Source: Xanthobacteraceae bacterium (GTDB lineage: Bacteria > Pseudomonadota > Alphaproteobacteria > Rhizobiales > Xanthobacteraceae). Taken from it: a stretch of 64,000 nt of DNA. This document shows, one piece after another, positions 9,862 through 19,610 of this stretch; positions within the stretch are counted from its first letter, which is position 1; each line of letters begins with the position of its first letter. Under the pieces are notes generated by a model. It had not been told where the DNA came from and searched no databases. It was given only the letters and a program-made list of their open reading frames with translations. The DNA is taken from assembly GCA_031291445.1 (NCBI GenBank), contig JARLJA010000096.1, forward strand, positions 1 through 64,000, written 5' to 3'. Made by a program: the position numbers and the translations under genes.

Positions 9862-10764
9862 ATGCTGGTACCGAAAATCGTTCAGGTCGAAACCGTCGCG
9901 ACGGCGTGCACGGCTCGTTGCACCATGTGTCCCATCGAAACGTGGACCCGTCCGGTGGAGGTCATGAAACTGGAGCTGTTCTCCCGGATCATGGACCAGC
10001 TGGCCCCCTACCGGGACGATATCGCCTACATCGTGCTGAATGGCTGCGGCGAGCCCCTGCTCGACAAGAAGATCGGGGACAAGATCGCTCTGGCCAGGAG
10101 CCGGGGCTTTGCCGGGATTCAGCTGTCGACCAACGCGACCGAGTTGCGGGATGCGGTGGGAGAGGGCCTGCTGGAGGCGGGGTTGAATCGCCTCATCATC
10201 AGCATCGACGGCGCGACCAAGGAGACCCACGAAGCGATCCGCAAGCGGACCAATTGGGGCGAGATCGTCGACAACGCCGAACGTTTCATCGCCCGGCGCG
10301 ACGCCGGCCGGTATGGCACCGAAGTCTGGATCCGCATGATCGGGCAGCCGCTCAACGATCATGAATGGCCGGACTACGAAGCCTATTGGAGCTCGCGGAT
10401 CGATCCGGACCGCGGCGACCGCGTGGCCTATTTCCGGGCGCACAACTGGGGCCGCGAGAGCGGCATCGAAGGCGCCGCGCCGAAGGAGGCGAAGATCACG
10501 TACTGCGAGGACCTCTGGTCTCGAGTCTACATCCACGCCGACGGTGCGATCGCGCTGTGCTGCGTCGATGATGACGGCTGGTTCGAGATCGGCAATATCC
10601 GGGACGTCGATGCGGTCGAGATGCTCAACAGCAGCCCGGTCTTCCTGCGTCACCGGTCGCTGATGGCGAGCGGGCGCACGCATGAGCTCGACCACTGCCG
10701 CCATTGCGTGGTTCCCCTCACGCGCGAGCAGACCAATTATCGTCAGGGTGTCCGTGCCCGCTGA
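9862..10764 (+). CDS. Radical SAM protein with SPASM-like C-terminus
   Basis: A 300-aa protein starting at ATG 9862. The radical SAM cluster motif is CTARCTMC (C16, C20, C23), followed by the GCGEPLLDKK and ISIDGATKETHE segments of the SAM-binding barrel. A C-terminal cysteine set (ITYCEDLW, ALCC, CRHC) is typical of auxiliary-cluster SPASM/Twitch domains. Substrate and product are unknown; such enzymes modify peptides, sugars or cofactors. It is divergent from the helicase gene across about 210 bases, with no peptide precursor gene visible beside it. Confidence 0.8.
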   Translation: MLVPKIVQVETVATACTARCTMCPIETWTRPVEVMKLELFSRIMDQLAPYRDDIAYIVLNGCGEPLLDKKIGDKIALARSRGFAGIQLSTNATELRDAVGEGLLEAGLNRLIISIDGATKETHEAIRKRTNWGEIVDNAERFIARRDAGRYGTEVWIRMIGQPLNDHEWPDYEAYWSSRIDPDRGDRVAYFRAHNWGRESGIEGAAPKEAKITYCEDLWSRVYIHADGAIALCCVDDDGWFEIGNIRDVDAVEMLNSSPVFLRHRSLMASGRTHELDHCRHCVVPLTREQTNYRQGVRAR

Positions 10765-11002
10765 CCCGGCCGAGACGCGGGAGCCGTTTTAGGGCGAGCT
10801 CGTGCCCTGGTCATCGCCCCCTGGCCGGCCGACGGGGTCGCGATCATCGTACCGTTCGCGGTGGCGATCGCGTCGATAGCCGCGCCGGCCCGTCGTTTCC
10901 GGCACCGTTCCCCGCACCAGCACCGCACGGGGATGGCGGGCGAAGCTCGCTGACCCGCTCGAAGCCCTCCGGGTCGAAGCGATTGTCCTGCGCCGGCCGT
11001 GT
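10765..11002. other. Intergenic region, no gene seen
   Basis: These 238 bases between the radical SAM gene and the convergent end of flbD carry no convincing coding frame, repeat or terminator that I could identify. Confidence 0.5.
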
Positions 11003-12382
<1,380 letters not shown>

Positions 12383-12476
12383 GGTCTGCTCCTGATGTCT
12401 GTCTTTCGGTGTCGTGGCCGGCGGCTGCGCCGCCGGAATGAAGTGAACGGGTGTCTAGCGATCGTCCGGAGATCGC

Positions 12477-12824
12477 CTAGCGTTCGGCCTTGATGATTTC
12501 GGTCATGGTGACGCCCAGCTTGTCCTCGACGAGGACGACTTCGCCGCGCGCCACGAGGCGGTTGTTGACGTAGATATCGATCGCTTCGCCGACCCGGCGG
12601 TCGAGCTCGAGAACGGTGCCGGGCCCGAGCTTGAGCAGTTCGCCGACGTCCATCTTGGAGCGGCCGAGCACCGCGGAAACCTGCACCGGGACGTCGAAGA
12701 CGGCCTCGAGGTCGCCGGCGACTCGGGAAGCCTGCTCGTCCTCGCTGAATCCGACGTCGTCGAGGCCCTGCGTGGTGACCGAGTTGAGGTCCTGCAGCGG
12801 GACCTGGCTGTCGTTGTCGCTCAT
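12477..12824 (-). CDS. fliN: Flagellar motor switch protein FliN
   Basis: A 115-aa C-ring protein. The SpoA domain fills residues 40-112 (VFDVPVQVSAVLGRSKMDVGELLKLG at its start, GEVVLVEDKLGVTMTEII at its end). The start at ATG 12824 has a strong AGGAGGAG site; the longer open frame upstream overlaps fliH and is not used. It begins 2 bases after the fliH stop, so translation is probably coupled. It sits at the base of the switch complex with FliM and FliG and receives CheY-P. Confidence 0.95.
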   Translation of the reverse strand: MSDNDSQVPLQDLNSVTTQGLDDVGFSEDEQASRVAGDLEAVFDVPVQVSAVLGRSKMDVGELLKLGPGTVLELDRRVGEAIDIYVNNRLVARGEVVLVEDKLGVTMTEIIKAER

Positions 12825-12826
12825 GT

Positions 12827-13471
12827 TCAACTCCTCCTGGCGGCCGGATCGGCCGTCGGGTTGCCGCGGGACGCCATGTAGCGTCCGACGAGTTCCTCGA
12901 TCTTGGCGTCGGTGGCGGCGCGGTCGAGCACGACCCCGCCGTCGGCCCATTCGATCCGGCAGTCGCCGGTCGCGATATCCGGCTCGGCCAGGATTACCAG
13001 CCGCCCCTCGAAGCCGCTCTGCTTGGCGAGCCGCTCGATGTCGTGGTGGGCCGCATCATAGAGCTGGTCGTTGATCCGCACCACGAGGTGCGGCGTCGAC
13101 GTCAGGTGGCGGAAGCAGTCGCCGACCAGCGCCGTGGTTTCGGCGAGCGGTTCGGCGGCGATCAAGGCGCCGCACAGCTTCCGCGCGACCGCGACCGCCA
13201 CGTCGACGGCCTCCGCCTCCATGCGCGCTTCCGCGGTGGCGATGTGTTGGGCGACCGTGCCGATCGATCTTGCGATGTCGCCGAGCGCCTGCGCCAGCCG
13301 CCGGCCGTTCTCGGCGGTCGCCTCGTTGCGGCCGGCCTCTTGGCCGGCCCGGAACCCACGCGCCTCGGCGTCCGCGATCTGCTGCGCCATCTCGGCGGTC
13401 GAGACCGACTGCTCGGTCTTCTTCGGCGCCGCGAAGTCGTTGTCGAACAGGAATTTCGCCGGAGCGCCCAT
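12827..13471 (-). CDS. fliH: Flagellar export apparatus protein FliH (FlbE-type)
   Basis: A 214-aa protein with an N-terminal motif FLFDNDF, a long alanine- and charge-rich helical region (25-110) and a C-terminal FliH/HrpE-like domain with the segment RLVILAEPDIATGDCRIEWADG. It is expected to regulate the FliI export ATPase at the cytoplasmic side. Its position between fliG and fliN matches Caulobacter flbE/fliH. The start codon shares one base with the fliG stop (TGATG), which indicates translational coupling. Confidence 0.88.
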   Translation of the reverse strand: MGAPAKFLFDNDFAAPKKTEQSVSTAEMAQQIADAEARGFRAGQEAGRNEATAENGRRLAQALGDIARSIGTVAQHIATAEARMEAEAVDVAVAVARKLCGALIAAEPLAETTALVGDCFRHLTSTPHLVVRINDQLYDAAHHDIERLAKQSGFEGRLVILAEPDIATGDCRIEWADGGVVLDRAATDAKIEELVGRYMASRGNPTADPAARRS

Positions 13472-14562
13472 CAGTACACCAACTCGTCGTCGGCACGGTT
13501 CTTCGACAGCATGATCTCACCCTTGGCCGCGAGATCCTTCGCCAGGTTGACCAGCAGCGCCTGCGCCTCGTCGACGTCGCGAAGCCGCACCGGACCGCTC
13601 GCCGCCATGTCGTCGTTGAGCATCTTGGCGGCCCGGCTCGACATGTTGCCGAAGAAGAACTGGCGCACCGCGTCGTTGGCGCCTTTCAGCGCCACGGCGA
13701 GCTTCTCCTTGTCGACGTGCCGCATCAGGGTCTGGGCGGAGCCGGGATCGAGTTTGACGAGGTCGTCGAAGGTGAACATCAGCGCCTTGATGCGCTCGGC
13801 GGCCTCGCGGTTTTCCTCCTCGAGCGAGGTGATGAAGCGGGTCTCGGTCTGGCGATCGAAACTGTTGAAGATCTCCGCCATGACTTCGTGAGCGTCGCGG
13901 CGCCGGGTCTGCGACAGGTTCGACATGAACTCGACCCGCAGCGTTTTCTCGACGCTCTCGATGACCTCCTTCTGCACCGCTTCCATCTTCAGCATGCGGT
14001 TGATGACGTCGAGCGCCATCTCTTCGGGCAGGATCGAGAGCACCCTGGCCGAGTGTTCCGGCTTGAGCTTGGACAGCACCACGGCGATGGTCTGCGGGTA
14101 TTCGTTCTTGAGGTAGTTGGCGAGAACCTCCTCCTGGACGTTGGAGAGCTTCTCCCACATGTTGCGTCCGGCGGGGCCGCGGATTTCGTCCATGATGCCG
14201 TGGACGCGCTCCGGCGGCAGGTATTGCTGCAGCAGCCGTTCGGTGGCGTCGAAGTTGCCCATCAGCGCGCCCGAGGCCGACATCCGGGATACGAATTCCA
14301 GCATCATGTCCTCGACAACGTCGGCTTCGACGTTGCCGAGCGTCGACATGTGGATCGACAGCTCGCGCAGCTCGTCGTCGTCGAGCAGCGCCCAGATCTT
14401 GCCGCCGTACTGTTCGCCGAGCGCCAGCATCAGCATCGCCGCGCGCTTGGGGCCGCTGACCTTCTCGCCCGGTGCGCGGTTGGCCTGGCGCTGCGCCAGC
14501 GCCGCGACGGTGCCGGCGATGTCGCGGCTGTTTGCTTCGGCATTTTGGGTATTGGAAGCCAT
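13471..14562 (-). CDS. fliG: Flagellar motor switch protein FliG
   Basis: A 363-aa protein. It has an N-terminal MS-ring-binding domain ([19 protein letters not shown] around 39-57) and a middle armadillo domain with [20 protein letters not shown]. The C-terminal domain contains the charged torque helix region [17 protein letters not shown] and [13 protein letters not shown]. It converts stator force into rotation and carries the switch. It sits immediately downstream of fliF with a few bases between. Confidence 0.97.
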   Translation of the reverse strand: MASNTQNAEANSRDIAGTVAALAQRQANRAPGEKVSGPKRAAMLMLALGEQYGGKIWALLDDDELRELSIHMSTLGNVEADVVEDMMLEFVSRMSASGALMGNFDATERLLQQYLPPERVHGIMDEIRGPAGRNMWEKLSNVQEEVLANYLKNEYPQTIAVVLSKLKPEHSARVLSILPEEMALDVINRMLKMEAVQKEVIESVEKTLRVEFMSNLSQTRRRDAHEVMAEIFNSFDRQTETRFITSLEEENREAAERIKALMFTFDDLVKLDPGSAQTLMRHVDKEKLAVALKGANDAVRQFFFGNMSSRAAKMLNDDMAASGPVRLRDVDEAQALLVNLAKDLAAKGEIMLSKNRADDELVY

Positions 14563-14568
14563 GTCTTG

Positions 14569-16236
14569 CTATGCCGGTTCCTGGAGCCATTGACGGATGA
14601 TGGAGACGGTCTCGTGCGGGTTGCGCTCGGCCAGTTCGCCGACGCGGTGCACCGACTGGGCGTGCACCTGGCCCTGGACCTGGGCGACGTCGATCAGGCT
14701 GGCCATCTTGTTGGAGGTGGCGCTGGTCGGCCCTTGCCCGTCGGCGTCGGCGGCGGCCTCGGCCGGCGGCGGCAGCGCCGGCTGCGGCGCGCCGGTCAGG
14801 AGGTTGACCTCCGGCGACAGGATGCGCTTGACCAGCGGGCGGATCACGACGAACAGCACCACGATGCCGAGCAGCATCATGACGATGAGCTCGATCACGT
14901 TCATGACGTCGTCCTTGGTGAACTGCAGCATGCCGAGCAGGCCGGTCGGTTCGGCGACCGGAAGGCTCACCGGACCGTCGGCGAACTTGAGATTGACCAC
15001 CTCGACCTGGTCGCCGCGCTTCTGGTCGAACCCGATCGCCGAGCGCACCAGGGCCGCGATGCGATCGAGCTCTTCCTTGCCGCGCGGCTGGTAGACGCTG
15101 TCGCCCTTCTCGTTCTTGGTGTAGATGCCGTCGACCAGGACGGCGACCGACAGCCGGTTGACGCGTCCGGCCTCGGTGACCTCGGTCTTGGTGACGCGGG
15201 AAATCTCGTAATTGTTGATTTCCTCGGTCTTCTTGCTCTGGTCGCGGGCGGCTCCGCCGCCGTTCTGCTGGTTGCCGGGAAGCTCGTTGTTGACCGTGAC
15301 CTGGCCTTCGCGCGCGTCGGCGGTCAGGCTGGATTCCTCGCGCGACTGGCTGGAGCGCAGCACGCGGCCCTCGGGATCGAACTTGTCGGTGGTCTGGGTC
15401 ACCTTGTTGTAGTCGAAGTCCGCCGACAGCTCGACGCGGGCCCGGCCCGAGCCGACCACCGAGGAGACGATGGTCTCGATCTGGTCGCGCAGGCGCTTCT
15501 CGTAGGCGTTGCGGCGTTCCTCGCCGGTGGCGCCGTCGAGGCTGTCGCCGGTGGACCCGTCGGCCAGAAGCCGCCCCGCCTCGTCGATGATCGAGACCCG
15601 CTCCGGCTTCAGCCCGTTGACCGCGGATGCGGTGAGGTGGCGGATCGCGCGCACCTGCTGCTGTTCGAGCATGCCGCGCACCCGCACCACGATCGAGGCC
15701 GACGGCTCGGGGGTTTCGCGCGAGAACAGCGGCCGCTCCGGCAGCACCAGGTGGACGCGGGCGAACTGGATCCGGTCGATCGAGCGGATGGTGCGGGCGA
15801 GCTCGCCTTCGAGCGCGCGCAGGTGGTTGATGTTCTGGACGAAACTGGTGGTGCCGAGCGCGTCGGACTTGTCGAAGATCTCGTAGCCGACGCCGCCGCC
15901 CTTGGGCAGGCCGGACTCGGCGAGCTTCATCCGCAGCCGGGTCACCTTGTCCTTGGGCACCATGAGCACGGCGCCGTCGTTGCGCATCTCGAACGGGATG
16001 GCCTGGCGCTCGAGCTCCTTGATGATGCCGGAGGAGTCTTCGTAGCTGAGGTCGGTGTAGAGCGTCGTCATCTGCGGCGTGGTGACGCGCATGATCACGA
16101 ACGCGAAAAAGCCGATGAGCGCGAGCGTCACGGCAAGCATCGCCGCCAGTCGCGCCGCTCCCAGCGATTTCAGGAATGCCAACAGACCTTGCAAGGACCC
16201 GCCCCAGAGATTCGGCCTTCGCGGCCGACTGGGCAA
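14569..16236 (-). CDS. fliF: Flagellar MS-ring protein FliF
   Basis: A 555-aa inner-membrane protein. It has an N-terminal transmembrane helix (about 30-52), periplasmic ring-building motifs (YTDLSYEDSSGIIKELE; YEIFDKSDALGTTSFVQNIN), a second TM helix (about 452-475), and a cytoplasmic tail ending HETVSIIRQWLQEP that binds FliG. No ATG fits. TTG 16236 gives this length, while TTG 16194 (541 aa, beginning at LQGLLAFLKSLG) agrees better with what I remember of rhizobial FliF N-termini. It is the first gene of the operon. Two TTAAC elements lie just upstream at 16266-16280. Confidence 0.95.
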   Translation of the reverse strand: MPSRPRRPNLWGGSLQGLLAFLKSLGAARLAAMLAVTLALIGFFAFVIMRVTTPQMTTLYTDLSYEDSSGIIKELERQAIPFEMRNDGAVLMVPKDKVTRLRMKLAESGLPKGGGVGYEIFDKSDALGTTSFVQNINHLRALEGELARTIRSIDRIQFARVHLVLPERPLFSRETPEPSASIVVRVRGMLEQQQVRAIRHLTASAVNGLKPERVSIIDEAGRLLADGSTGDSLDGATGEERRNAYEKRLRDQIETIVSSVVGSGRARVELSADFDYNKVTQTTDKFDPEGRVLRSSQSREESSLTADAREGQVTVNNELPGNQQNGGGAARDQSKKTEEINNYEISRVTKTEVTEAGRVNRLSVAVLVDGIYTKNEKGDSVYQPRGKEELDRIAALVRSAIGFDQKRGDQVEVVNLKFADGPVSLPVAEPTGLLGMLQFTKDDVMNVIELIVMMLLGIVVLFVVIRPLVKRILSPEVNLLTGAPQPALPPPAEAAADADGQGPTSATSNKMASLIDVAQVQGQVHAQSVHRVGELAERNPHETVSIIRQWLQEPA

Positions 16237-16265
16237 AATTTGCCCATGGGATGGTTTCCATATGG

Positions 16266-16280
16266 TTAACGTTGGTTAAC
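16266..16280 (-). promoter_or_regulatory. Possible degenerate CtrA site upstream of fliF
   Basis: The sequence TTAACGTTGGTTAAC contains two TTAA half-sites 6 bases apart. The CtrA consensus is TTAA-N7-TTAA, so the spacing is one base short. Its location 30-45 bases before fliF, the gene whose Caulobacter homologue is CtrA-controlled, is the reason to list it. Confidence 0.3.
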
Positions 16281-16460
16281 GGCGTGAACCATTTCGGGAC
16301 ATGGCGAACGCGAAGTGGCGCCCCGGCGGCAATTCGGCCGGGTTGGGCAACGCTTTGGCAAGCAAGACGGGCCGTCCGGCCCTGGGTGGGGGCGACGGTG
16401 GATTAATGCCTTGCTGGCTGGAGGGGGGCGCGGAGCCGCCAGAGCCAGGCTCCGCGCGGA

Positions 16461-16480
16461 ACCCGGCCCGAGAGCCGGGT
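16461..16480 (-). terminator. Hairpin after sciP
   Basis: A 7-bp perfect stem (acccggc at 16461-16467, gccgggt at 16474-16480) with a 6-base loop lies about 20 bases beyond the sciP stop. There is no T run, so termination is uncertain. Confidence 0.35.
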
Positions 16481-16501
16481 TGAAGCGTTGGAAGGGCTAA
16501 C

Positions 16502-16777
16502 TTACTGGCGGTATTGCTGAATGCGCGTGGTGCGCAGGCCGGCCAGGCCGTGCTGGTCGATCGAGAACTGCCAGGACAGGAACTCGTCCACCGTCAGGGT
16601 GTAGCGGCTGCAGGCTTCCTCGAGGGAGAGCAGGCCGCCACGCACAGCGGCAACAACCTCGGCTTTGCGGCGGATCACCCACCGCTTGGTCCCGGGAGCC
16701 GGCAAGTCGGCGATCGTCAACGGACTGCCGTCGGGCCCGATGACGTATTTGACCCTCGGGCGATGGGGTTCTGTCAT
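16502..16777 (-). CDS. sciP: CtrA inhibitor SciP (DUF1153 protein)
   Basis: A 91-aa DNA-binding protein whose whole length matches the SciP/DUF1153 family. Characteristic stretches are RPRVKYVIGPDGSPLTIADL, RWVIRRKAEVVAAVRGGLLS and CSRYTLTVDEFLSWQ (helix-turn-helix), ending in QQYRQ. In Caulobacter, SciP binds with CtrA at flagellar and cell-cycle promoters and blocks activation in G1. Here it lies between the flgD and fliF operons, which fits control of flagellar genes. A near-consensus CtrA box is found about 60 bases upstream. Confidence 0.93.
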   Translation of the reverse strand: MTEPHRPRVKYVIGPDGSPLTIADLPAPGTKRWVIRRKAEVVAAVRGGLLSLEEACSRYTLTVDEFLSWQFSIDQHGLAGLRTTRIQQYRQ

Positions 16778-16833
16778 GGCTTACTCACATACTCGAACCA
16801 CTGAACTCACCCCGGCAATCTAGCCGGCCCGGC

Positions 16834-16848
16834 TTAAAATTTGCCTAA
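16834..16848 (-). promoter_or_regulatory. CtrA box upstream of sciP
   Basis: The plus strand reads TTAAAATTTGCCTAA: half-sites TTAA and CTAA exactly 7 bases apart, matching TTAA-N7-TTAA at seven of eight positions. It is 57 bases before the sciP start. In Caulobacter sciP transcription depends on CtrA, so a feedback loop is plausible. Confidence 0.55.
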
Positions 16849-16890
16849 GCATAAGGGTCCAATCGCGAATTGGAGCCAGGCGGCAGCGCC

Positions 16891-16923
16891 GAAGGCCCGG
16901 CTCCCTGGGGGAGCCGGGCCTTC
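16891..16923 (-). terminator. Strong hairpin ending the fliK-flgD operon
   Basis: A perfect 14-bp stem (gaaggcccggctcc at 16891-16904, its complement at 16910-16923) with loop ctggg starts 40 bases beyond the flgD stop. A T run is absent, but the stem is very stable, so it is probably a terminator or 3'-end protector. Confidence 0.65.
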
Positions 16924-16962
16924 GAGGCGATTTCGGCCGGGTGACTGGGCGGCGGCGCGGCG

Positions 16963-17682
16963 TCAACCGCCGGTGCTACTGCTGCTACTACTACTGCTGC
17001 TGCTCGCAACGCCGACGGTCTGGACCTGGTTGACCGTGTAGGACTGGCCGCCGACGTTGAGCAGCGGCGGGGTCTTGGTCAGGTCGACCGAACTGACGGT
17101 GCCGACGATCTGGGTCGACACCGCGACCGCGTTGCCGGAGGTGTCCTTGGCGGTGACGCTGAGGGTGTATTGGCCGTCCGGCCACTGGGTGCCGTCGTTG
17201 CCCTTGCCGTTCCAGGCAAAGCTCTGGGCGCCCTTGGCGAGGGTGTAATTGCCGGTAAAGACGGTCTGGCCGACGGAATTGATGACATTGACGGTCGCGT
17301 TGGCGGCGCTCGGCGACGTCAGGGTCCAGCCGGCCGAGCTGTTGCTCAGCGCCGTGGTGCTGCCGTTGATCGTGACGGTCTGGCCGACGAAGGCCAGCGC
17401 CTGGGTCGACTGGGCGGACTGCTGCAGGCTGACCAGCGACGACAGGCTGGTATTGGCGTTGATCTGCTGCTCGACCTGGGCGAACTGCACCAGCTGCTGG
17501 GTGAACTGGTTGGTGTCCAGCGGGTTGAGCGGATTCTGGTTCTTCAGCTGCGTCGTCAGCAGCGTCAGGAATTCGTTGAAGTTGCTGGCGATGCCCGCGA
17601 CCGCACTGTTCGAGCTCGAGCTCGAACTCGTCGTGCTCGATGTCGAGCCTGTCGTCGGCACCGGTGTCGCTGTGACGGTCAT
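16963..17682 (-). CDS. flgD: Flagellar hook assembly scaffold FlgD
   Basis: A 239-aa exported hook-cap protein. The N-terminal FlgD motif is FLTLLTTQLKNQNPLNPLD (about 39-57), followed by TQQLVQFAQVEQQINAN. A Tudor/FnIII-like region with YTLAKGAQSFAWNGKGNDG lies in the second half. Two serine-rich blocks, near residues 15-25 and at the extreme C-terminus (ASSSSSSSSSSTGG), are encoded by trinucleotide repeats at about 16975-17010. It lies 10 bases after fliK and is probably cotranscribed with it. Confidence 0.93.
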   Translation of the reverse strand: MTVTATPVPTTGSTSSTTSSSSSSNSAVAGIASNFNEFLTLLTTQLKNQNPLNPLDTNQFTQQLVQFAQVEQQINANTSLSSLVSLQQSAQSTQALAFVGQTVTINGSTTALSNSSAGWTLTSPSAANATVNVINSVGQTVFTGNYTLAKGAQSFAWNGKGNDGTQWPDGQYTLSVTAKDTSGNAVAVSTQIVGTVSSVDLTKTPPLLNVGGQSYTVNQVQTVGVASSSSSSSSSSTGG

Positions 17683-17692
17683 GGTTGTCTCC

Positions 17693-19363
17693 TCAAACCC
17701 TGATATCGACGCCGCCGCTCGACGACAGCATGCGTCCGTAGCTTAGTCCCGCGACCTGGGCGGGAATGGTGTCGTCCTCGGCGACGACCAGGCGCTGCGG
17801 CGTCTGGTTCGACCCGTTGCCTTGCCCGCCCGACGAGGACGACTGGTCGCGCAGGCTGAACTGCAGGCCGCTGTCTCCGGTCTTCAGACCGGCATCTTCC
17901 AGCGCCTGCTGCAGCTGCGGCGCGTCGCGCCGCAGGAGGTCGAGGGTTTCCGGCTTGTCCACCGTCAGGTGCGACGTCACCTGGCCCTTGGAGTCGACGT
18001 CGAGCCGGACGTCGATCCGGCCGAGTTCGGGCGGATCGAGACGGATCTCGAACCGGTTGCGGCCGACCTGGGCCTGGGCGGTGATTGCGACGCCGAGGCC
18101 GGCCAGCGGAACCGCTGCGGTCGCGGTGTTCGCGAGCGTGGCATTCAGCGACGTTGCCGCCGCGTCGGGTGTGGACGTCTGGGCCTGGGTGGCCTGAACC
18201 CCCGTGACGGCCGTCGACTGCGCCGCGCCCGACTGGGTTTGCGGGTCGAGCAAGGCCTGAAGCTGGTTGGCGAGCGTCGGGGCCTGGGCCGCCGCCTGGC
18301 CGTCCGGCGTCGCGGCGGTCCCGCGAGACGGGTCGGTCCCCGCGGCGGCTTTGGCCGCGGCGGCATCGGTCGCGGCGGCCTTGGCGGCCGTGGCTGCCGT
18401 CGTCGCCGTCGCCGTCGGGTCGGTGGTGGGCGTCGCCGACGTCGTTGTGTCCGCGGTGGTCGTGGCGCCGCCGGTGGTCGGGTTGGCGGCGGCGAGGGCC
18501 GCGGCTGCGTTCGGCGCCGGCTTGGCGGTCTTGGCCGTGGTGGAGGACAGCGTCGTGGCGGTCGCATTCGCCACGTTCGGCTGAGCCGGGGCGCCGCTCT
18601 GCGCTCCGGCGGCGGTGGACGACGTGGCCGCGTCGCCGGCGGTGCCCGGGGTGGACGTCGCCTTGCCGGCCAGGGCAGCCGCCAGCACCGGGGAGGTTGC
18701 CGATGTCGCGGCCGTCGCCGCGGCGGTGCCGTTCGCGGCGGCGGTGCCGTTCGAGGCCGTGGCGCCGGTCGACGGCGTGGCGACGACCGCGGGCGCCGGC
18801 TGCGGCACCATCAGCTGCGCGGCGGCGAGCGCCGCCGCGGCGCTGGCATCGGTCGCTGTGGTCGCCGTCTGCGTCGAGGTGGTCGTTGAGGCATCCTGCG
18901 ACGTCGTGCTGCCCGCGGTCTTGGCGGTGCCCGACGACGTGGTCGTGGTGCTGCCCGAGGTCGATCCGTCGGTCGATGCCGGTGCGGTCGAAGGTGTGCT
19001 CGACGACGTGCTGCTGTTGGCGGTTTGGTTCGCGCCGGCCTGGCTGGATCCGGAACGCGACCGGTCAGCGGCCGCGTTGCCGGGCCCCGCGGACGACGCG
19101 TTGCCGGAACTCTGCTGCTGTTGCTGCTGCTGTGGCGGCGTGGAGGCCTGGGCCGGGGCAGGCGGCTGGGTATTGGAGGCCTGCGAACTGTCCGCGGCGT
19201 TGACGTTGCTGTCCACCAGCGACGAAAAATCCGGAGCCGCCTGCGACGACGAAGACGCGGTATCGGAGTTTCGCGACCGTACCGGGGGATACGAGCTGGT
19301 CGCATTGCTGTCTGACGTCACACTGAACACGGTCGGCCTCGCGGGTGATCTGCAGCCTCTCAT
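17693..19363 (-). CDS. fliK: Flagellar hook-length control protein FliK
   Basis: About 556 aa. Residues 20-400 are extremely rich in Ala, Thr, Ser and Gln (including a run of seven Q), the usual flexible ruler region. The conserved Flg_hook/FliK C-terminal domain runs from about RNRFEIRLDPPELGRIDVR to LQFSLRDQ. FliK measures hook length and switches export specificity. The start is uncertain: ATG 19363, GTG 19330/19321 (giving FSVTSDS or MTSDS-like starts) and GTG 19384 are all in frame. It forms an operon with flgD. Confidence 0.88.
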   Translation of the reverse strand: MRGCRSPARPTVFSVTSDSNATSSYPPVRSRNSDTASSSSQAAPDFSSLVDSNVNAADSSQASNTQPPAPAQASTPPQQQQQQQSSGNASSAGPGNAAADRSRSGSSQAGANQTANSSTSSSTPSTAPASTDGSTSGSTTTTSSGTAKTAGSTTSQDASTTTSTQTATTATDASAAAALAAAQLMVPQPAPAVVATPSTGATASNGTAAANGTAAATAATSATSPVLAAALAGKATSTPGTAGDAATSSTAAGAQSGAPAQPNVANATATTLSSTTAKTAKPAPNAAAALAAANPTTGGATTTADTTTSATPTTDPTATATTAATAAKAAATDAAAAKAAAGTDPSRGTAATPDGQAAAQAPTLANQLQALLDPQTQSGAAQSTAVTGVQATQAQTSTPDAAATSLNATLANTATAAVPLAGLGVAITAQAQVGRNRFEIRLDPPELGRIDVRLDVDSKGQVTSHLTVDKPETLDLLRRDAPQLQQALEDAGLKTGDSGLQFSLRDQSSSSGGQGNGSNQTPQRLVVAEDDTIPAQVAGLSYGRMLSSSGGVDIRV

Positions 19364-19610
19364 GAGCAAGGACCGGGCCAGCACGCGCCGTTCAGTGATA
19401 TTTTAACGATTTCAATGCGTTGAATGTTTTGGCCCAGGGGTTTTCGGGGTGCCGGCCACCGCCCGTTTCTGCCTGCCGGCAAGAATTGCCCGTGGCGCCC
19501 GGCATCTTGGGGTTCCATTTGCCTGGAGGAAGACCCACCTACTATAAAGGGTGCCGCAGGCTCGCTGCCGCGAGGGCGCGCCGCATCGGGTGAGATAGGC
19601 CGAAGGCAAG

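Noticed and set aside
13270-16269. A 999-codon open frame on the plus strand opposite fliH, fliG and fliF
   Set aside because: It is a shadow in GC-rich DNA. The minus-strand frames match FliH, FliG and FliF throughout, while the plus-strand product is Arg/Gly/Asp-rich low-complexity sequence with no family features.
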